Position numbers and translations under genes: made by a program. Source: Holophagales bacterium (GTDB lineage: Bacteria > Acidobacteriota > Holophagae > Holophagales > Holophagaceae). From it: a stretch of 8,403 nt of DNA. The stretch is from contig JAITCJ010000205.1 in the NCBI GenBank assembly GCA_031283145.1, positions 1-8,403 of the forward strand, written 5' to 3'. A model generated the notes under the pieces. It made no database searches, was not told the DNA's origin, and saw only the letters and a list, made by a program, of their open reading frames with translations. The number at the start of each line of letters is the position of its first letter. The stretch's first letter is position 1. This document shows, one piece after another, positions 6,981-8,403 of the stretch.

Positions 6981-7415
6981 ATGATCCTGCCTATTTGCTT
7001 AGCTTTGTTTACGACCTTTGCTCAAGAACAAGAACATTCTGTGCCGGTCGGAAATACGATTTGTCCTGTTTTAGGCATGAAAGTCAATGAAAAAAGCCCA
7101 GTCGCGGTTGTAAAAGGCCGCGCTTACCGCACCTGTTGCCCTCCATGCGTCCCTAAACTTGAAAAGAATCCAGATAAATACTTGAATCCGGATGGCACGC
7201 TAAAATCTGTTCAAGAACCCAAAGATCAAGAACATCCCACAAATGTTGAAAACACAATTTGCCCTGTTCTAGGCCAAAAAGTCAACGAAAAAAGCCCGAC
7301 CGTGGTTGTAAAAGGCCGTATTTACCGCATTTGCTGTCCCCCATGCGCCCCAAAACTTGAAAAGGATCCCGGTAAATACCTGAATCCGGATGGTACGCTT
7401 AAGAAAAAGAAATGA
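6981..7415 (+). CDS. Secreted protein with two tandem YHS/TRASH-like metal-binding units
   Basis: The 144-residue product starts with a short signal-like segment (residues 1-14, MILPICLALFTTFA). Two near-identical units follow at 17-82 and 83-144. Each has the pattern TICPVLG-x-KVNEKSP...VVKGR-x-Y-R-x-CCPPC-x-PKLEK-x-P-x-KYLNPDGTLK. The cysteines are C28, C52, C53 and C56 in unit 1 and C94, C118, C119 and C122 in unit 2. The CPV-G...Y..CCP.C...F/L...P.KY layout is that of YHS/TRASH-type domains, which bind metals through clustered cysteines and occur in copper-handling proteins. The tail is Lys-rich. Its place as the last gene after cusA, with no CusF in the window, suggests a periplasmic Cu/Ag carrier or buffer for the pump; this is inferred. 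The gap to cusA is 50 bases with no obvious promoter. M33 in unit 1 is Q99 in unit 2, so the two sites may differ. Confidence 0.8.
   Translation: MILPICLALFTTFAQEQEHSVPVGNTICPVLGMKVNEKSPVAVVKGRAYRTCCPPCVPKLEKNPDKYLNPDGTLKSVQEPKDQEHPTNVENTICPVLGQKVNEKSPTVVVKGRIYRICCPPCAPKLEKDPGKYLNPDGTLKKKK
7029..7412 (+). repeat. In-frame tandem duplication, 198-bp period
   Basis: Unit 1 starts at 7029 and unit 2 at 7227, an offset of exactly 198 bases or 66 codons. Most amino acids are conserved, while synonymous differences are scattered through the DNA (for example ATTTGTCCTG against ATTTGCCCTG). The duplication is therefore not very recent, and the protein sequence has been held by selection or by gene conversion. 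Confidence 0.85.
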
Positions 7416-7439
7416 GAGTTGCGTTCAATGCCTCATACC

Positions 7440-7465
7440 GAGTTGCAATCGTTTGATTGCAACTC
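7440..7465. terminator. Perfect 11-bp hairpin between convergent genes, possible bidirectional terminator
   Basis: GAGTTGCAATC (7440-7450) and GATTGCAACTC (7455-7465) are exact reverse complements with a 4-base loop, GTTT. It lies 24 bases after the stop of the last operon gene and overlaps the stop codon of the minus-strand radical SAM gene (7464-7466). There is no T-run on either side, so it is not a classical intrinsic terminator. It may protect 3' ends or act with Rho or by transcript collision. Confidence 0.5.
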
Positions 7466-8315
7466 AATAAATAAGGCTCTTTGCGGCTGCGGCTACTATT
7501 TTCTCACGTTCGGACGGCGTGAATGTGAACATATCGAAAGTCAGCTTGTTTTGGTATAGCATGGCCGTCAGTTGGCCGACGGCGAACACAAGGCTTTCTC
7601 TCTCTTTCTCCCCTTGGCCGTATTTAGCGCGGGAGTCGCGCGCCAGTGTGAGGTGGCTTGTCCCCAGCGTTTTCATCAGGTCAATTATGGCGGCGTAGTC
7701 TTCAAGATTGTCGTTGATGCCGGGAAGGACGATGTATTTCAGCGTTATCTGGCCTGAGCGTGAGCTGCTGTTATAATATTTCGCCAAGTTTTCAATTATT
7801 TTCCCAAAGTTGTCGGTACCCTTGATCTTGCGCCAAGTCTCCCTGGTGCCCGAATCAATGGAGAGATTGATACATGAGGCAGGGTTCGCCGCCAGGTTTG
7901 CGGCTATCCGGCAGTCAAAACTGAAGCAATTCGTATAAAACATCGCCGTACGGTGCTGCACAAGGTCAAAAATCCTCTCTCTATAGGGGTGAATCGCTAT
8001 TTCGCCGCTTGATACCTGCCAGCAGGCTTTGGGGGCTATCAGGCCGATTTCAAGCGCGTATTTCAACGCATCGAACATTTTTTCATAGCCCTCCGCCACA
8101 CCCGCAGCATTGACGGAATCGAAGCAGTCTTTAGAGACATCGCAGTAAGAACACTTGCACTGGCAAGGCGCGGGATACATAGACAGGTTGACATAGCCTA
8201 TCATGCAACCGTTCTTCCAATCGCCCGAATGGTAGTTGGCGCATTTCACGCACGCGCTTGTAAATGTCCGCTCTTCGCTGGGGGACACGCTTTCCAGTAT
8301 GACTCTGTCCCGCAT
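7464..8315 (-). CDS. Radical SAM protein with extra cysteine cluster, probably N-terminally cut by a frameshift
   Basis: The 283-residue reading frame has the radical SAM signature C51-xxx-C55-xx-C58 (CQCKCSYC), which binds the 4Fe-4S cluster that cleaves S-adenosylmethionine. SSGEIAIHP (102-110) is the GGE-like segment that contacts SAM, and LSIDSGTRETWRKIKG (151-166) and LKYIVLPGINDN are typical barrel strands. Cysteines before the core (C22, C25 in ACVKCANY and C37) could hold a second cluster. The substrate is not evident; relatives of this architecture are generally of unassigned function. The ATG at 8315 has no ribosome-binding site, and homology-like sequence continues upstream in another frame to the window edge (separate entry), so the true start probably lies outside the window. 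The gene converges on the efflux operon and shows no functional link to it. Confidence 0.75.
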   Translation of the reverse strand: MRDRVILESVSPSEERTFTSACVKCANYHSGDWKNGCMIGYVNLSMYPAPCQCKCSYCDVSKDCFDSVNAAGVAEGYEKMFDALKYALEIGLIAPKACWQVSSGEIAIHPYRERIFDLVQHRTAMFYTNCFSFDCRIAANLAANPASCINLSIDSGTRETWRKIKGTDNFGKIIENLAKYYNSSSRSGQITLKYIVLPGINDNLEDYAAIIDLMKTLGTSHLTLARDSRAKYGQGEKERESLVFAVGQLTAMLYQNKLTFDMFTFTPSEREKIVAAAAKSLIY

Positions 8316-8403
8316 TCGCCGAAAGCGTCTATCGTCTCTTTGCCCGTCCCGCCGAGCGCGACGGCTGGTATGTCAGGCAGACCCTCACAGCAGAGCGTAA
8401 CGC
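8246..8403 (-). pseudogene. Upstream out-of-frame part of the radical SAM gene (apparent 1-base frameshift)
   Basis: Reading leftward from 8401 in the frame offset from the radical SAM gene gives 29 residues, VTLCCEGLPDIPAVALGG followed by TGKETIDAFGE, directly before the MRDRV start of the next frame. This frame then continues into meaningless sequence and stops at 8248-8246. Joining the two gives a smooth run, TGKETIDAFGE then MRDRVILESV, and needs one extra base in GCGAATGCG (around 8315). LCCEG adds two more cysteines. The simplest reading is a single gene interrupted by a one-base deletion, either real or a sequencing error. An overlapping, separately translated upstream gene is the alternative. 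Confidence 0.5.

Overview
The window carries a compact Cu(I)/Ag(I) efflux cassette of the CusCBA (HME-RND) type on the + strand. It lies between two unrelated minus-strand genes, both typical of anaerobes. At the left edge (1-183) is the N-terminus of HydF, the GTPase that matures [FeFe]-hydrogenase. At the right edge (7464-8315, probably continuing past the edge) is a radical SAM protein with a CxxxCxxC cluster motif. HydF points to a fermentative anaerobe. A TolC-type outer-membrane channel and a periplasmic adaptor point to a two-membraned (Gram-negative type) cell. I cannot name the phylum from the sequence; no rRNA or tRNA gene is present.

Layout. Positions 184-437 form a divergent intergenic region. 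It holds a good TTGACA -35 element facing right, an extended -10 facing left for hydF, a perfect 9-bp dyad (268-296), and two crossing inverted repeats (311-380) that could form a pseudoknot or switch in the leader RNA. Then follow, all on +: a small secreted Cys-rich protein (438-851), the outer-membrane channel (924-2300), the adaptor (2309-3625), the RND pump (3640-6930) and a small secreted protein made of two tandem YHS/TRASH-like metal-binding units (6981-7415). Gaps within the CBA core are 8 and 14 bases, so these three genes are clearly one operon. The flanking small genes are 72 and 50 bases away and probably belong to it. A perfect 11-bp hairpin (7440-7465) sits between the convergent last operon gene and the radical SAM gene.

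How the genes work together. The pump has the three methionines of the CusA metal site (M595, M645, M717) and the proton-relay acidic residues (D412, E986), so Cu(I)/Ag(I) is the best substrate call. The adaptor carries an N-terminal heavy-metal-binding domain (CPMHP...CPICGM) and a His-rich tail. No CusF-like chaperone and no regulator gene is seen. The two Cys-rich secreted proteins at the ends of the operon are the natural candidates for periplasmic metal carriers or sensors, and they are the least explained part of the window. No transposase, integrase, CRISPR array or tRNA was found.
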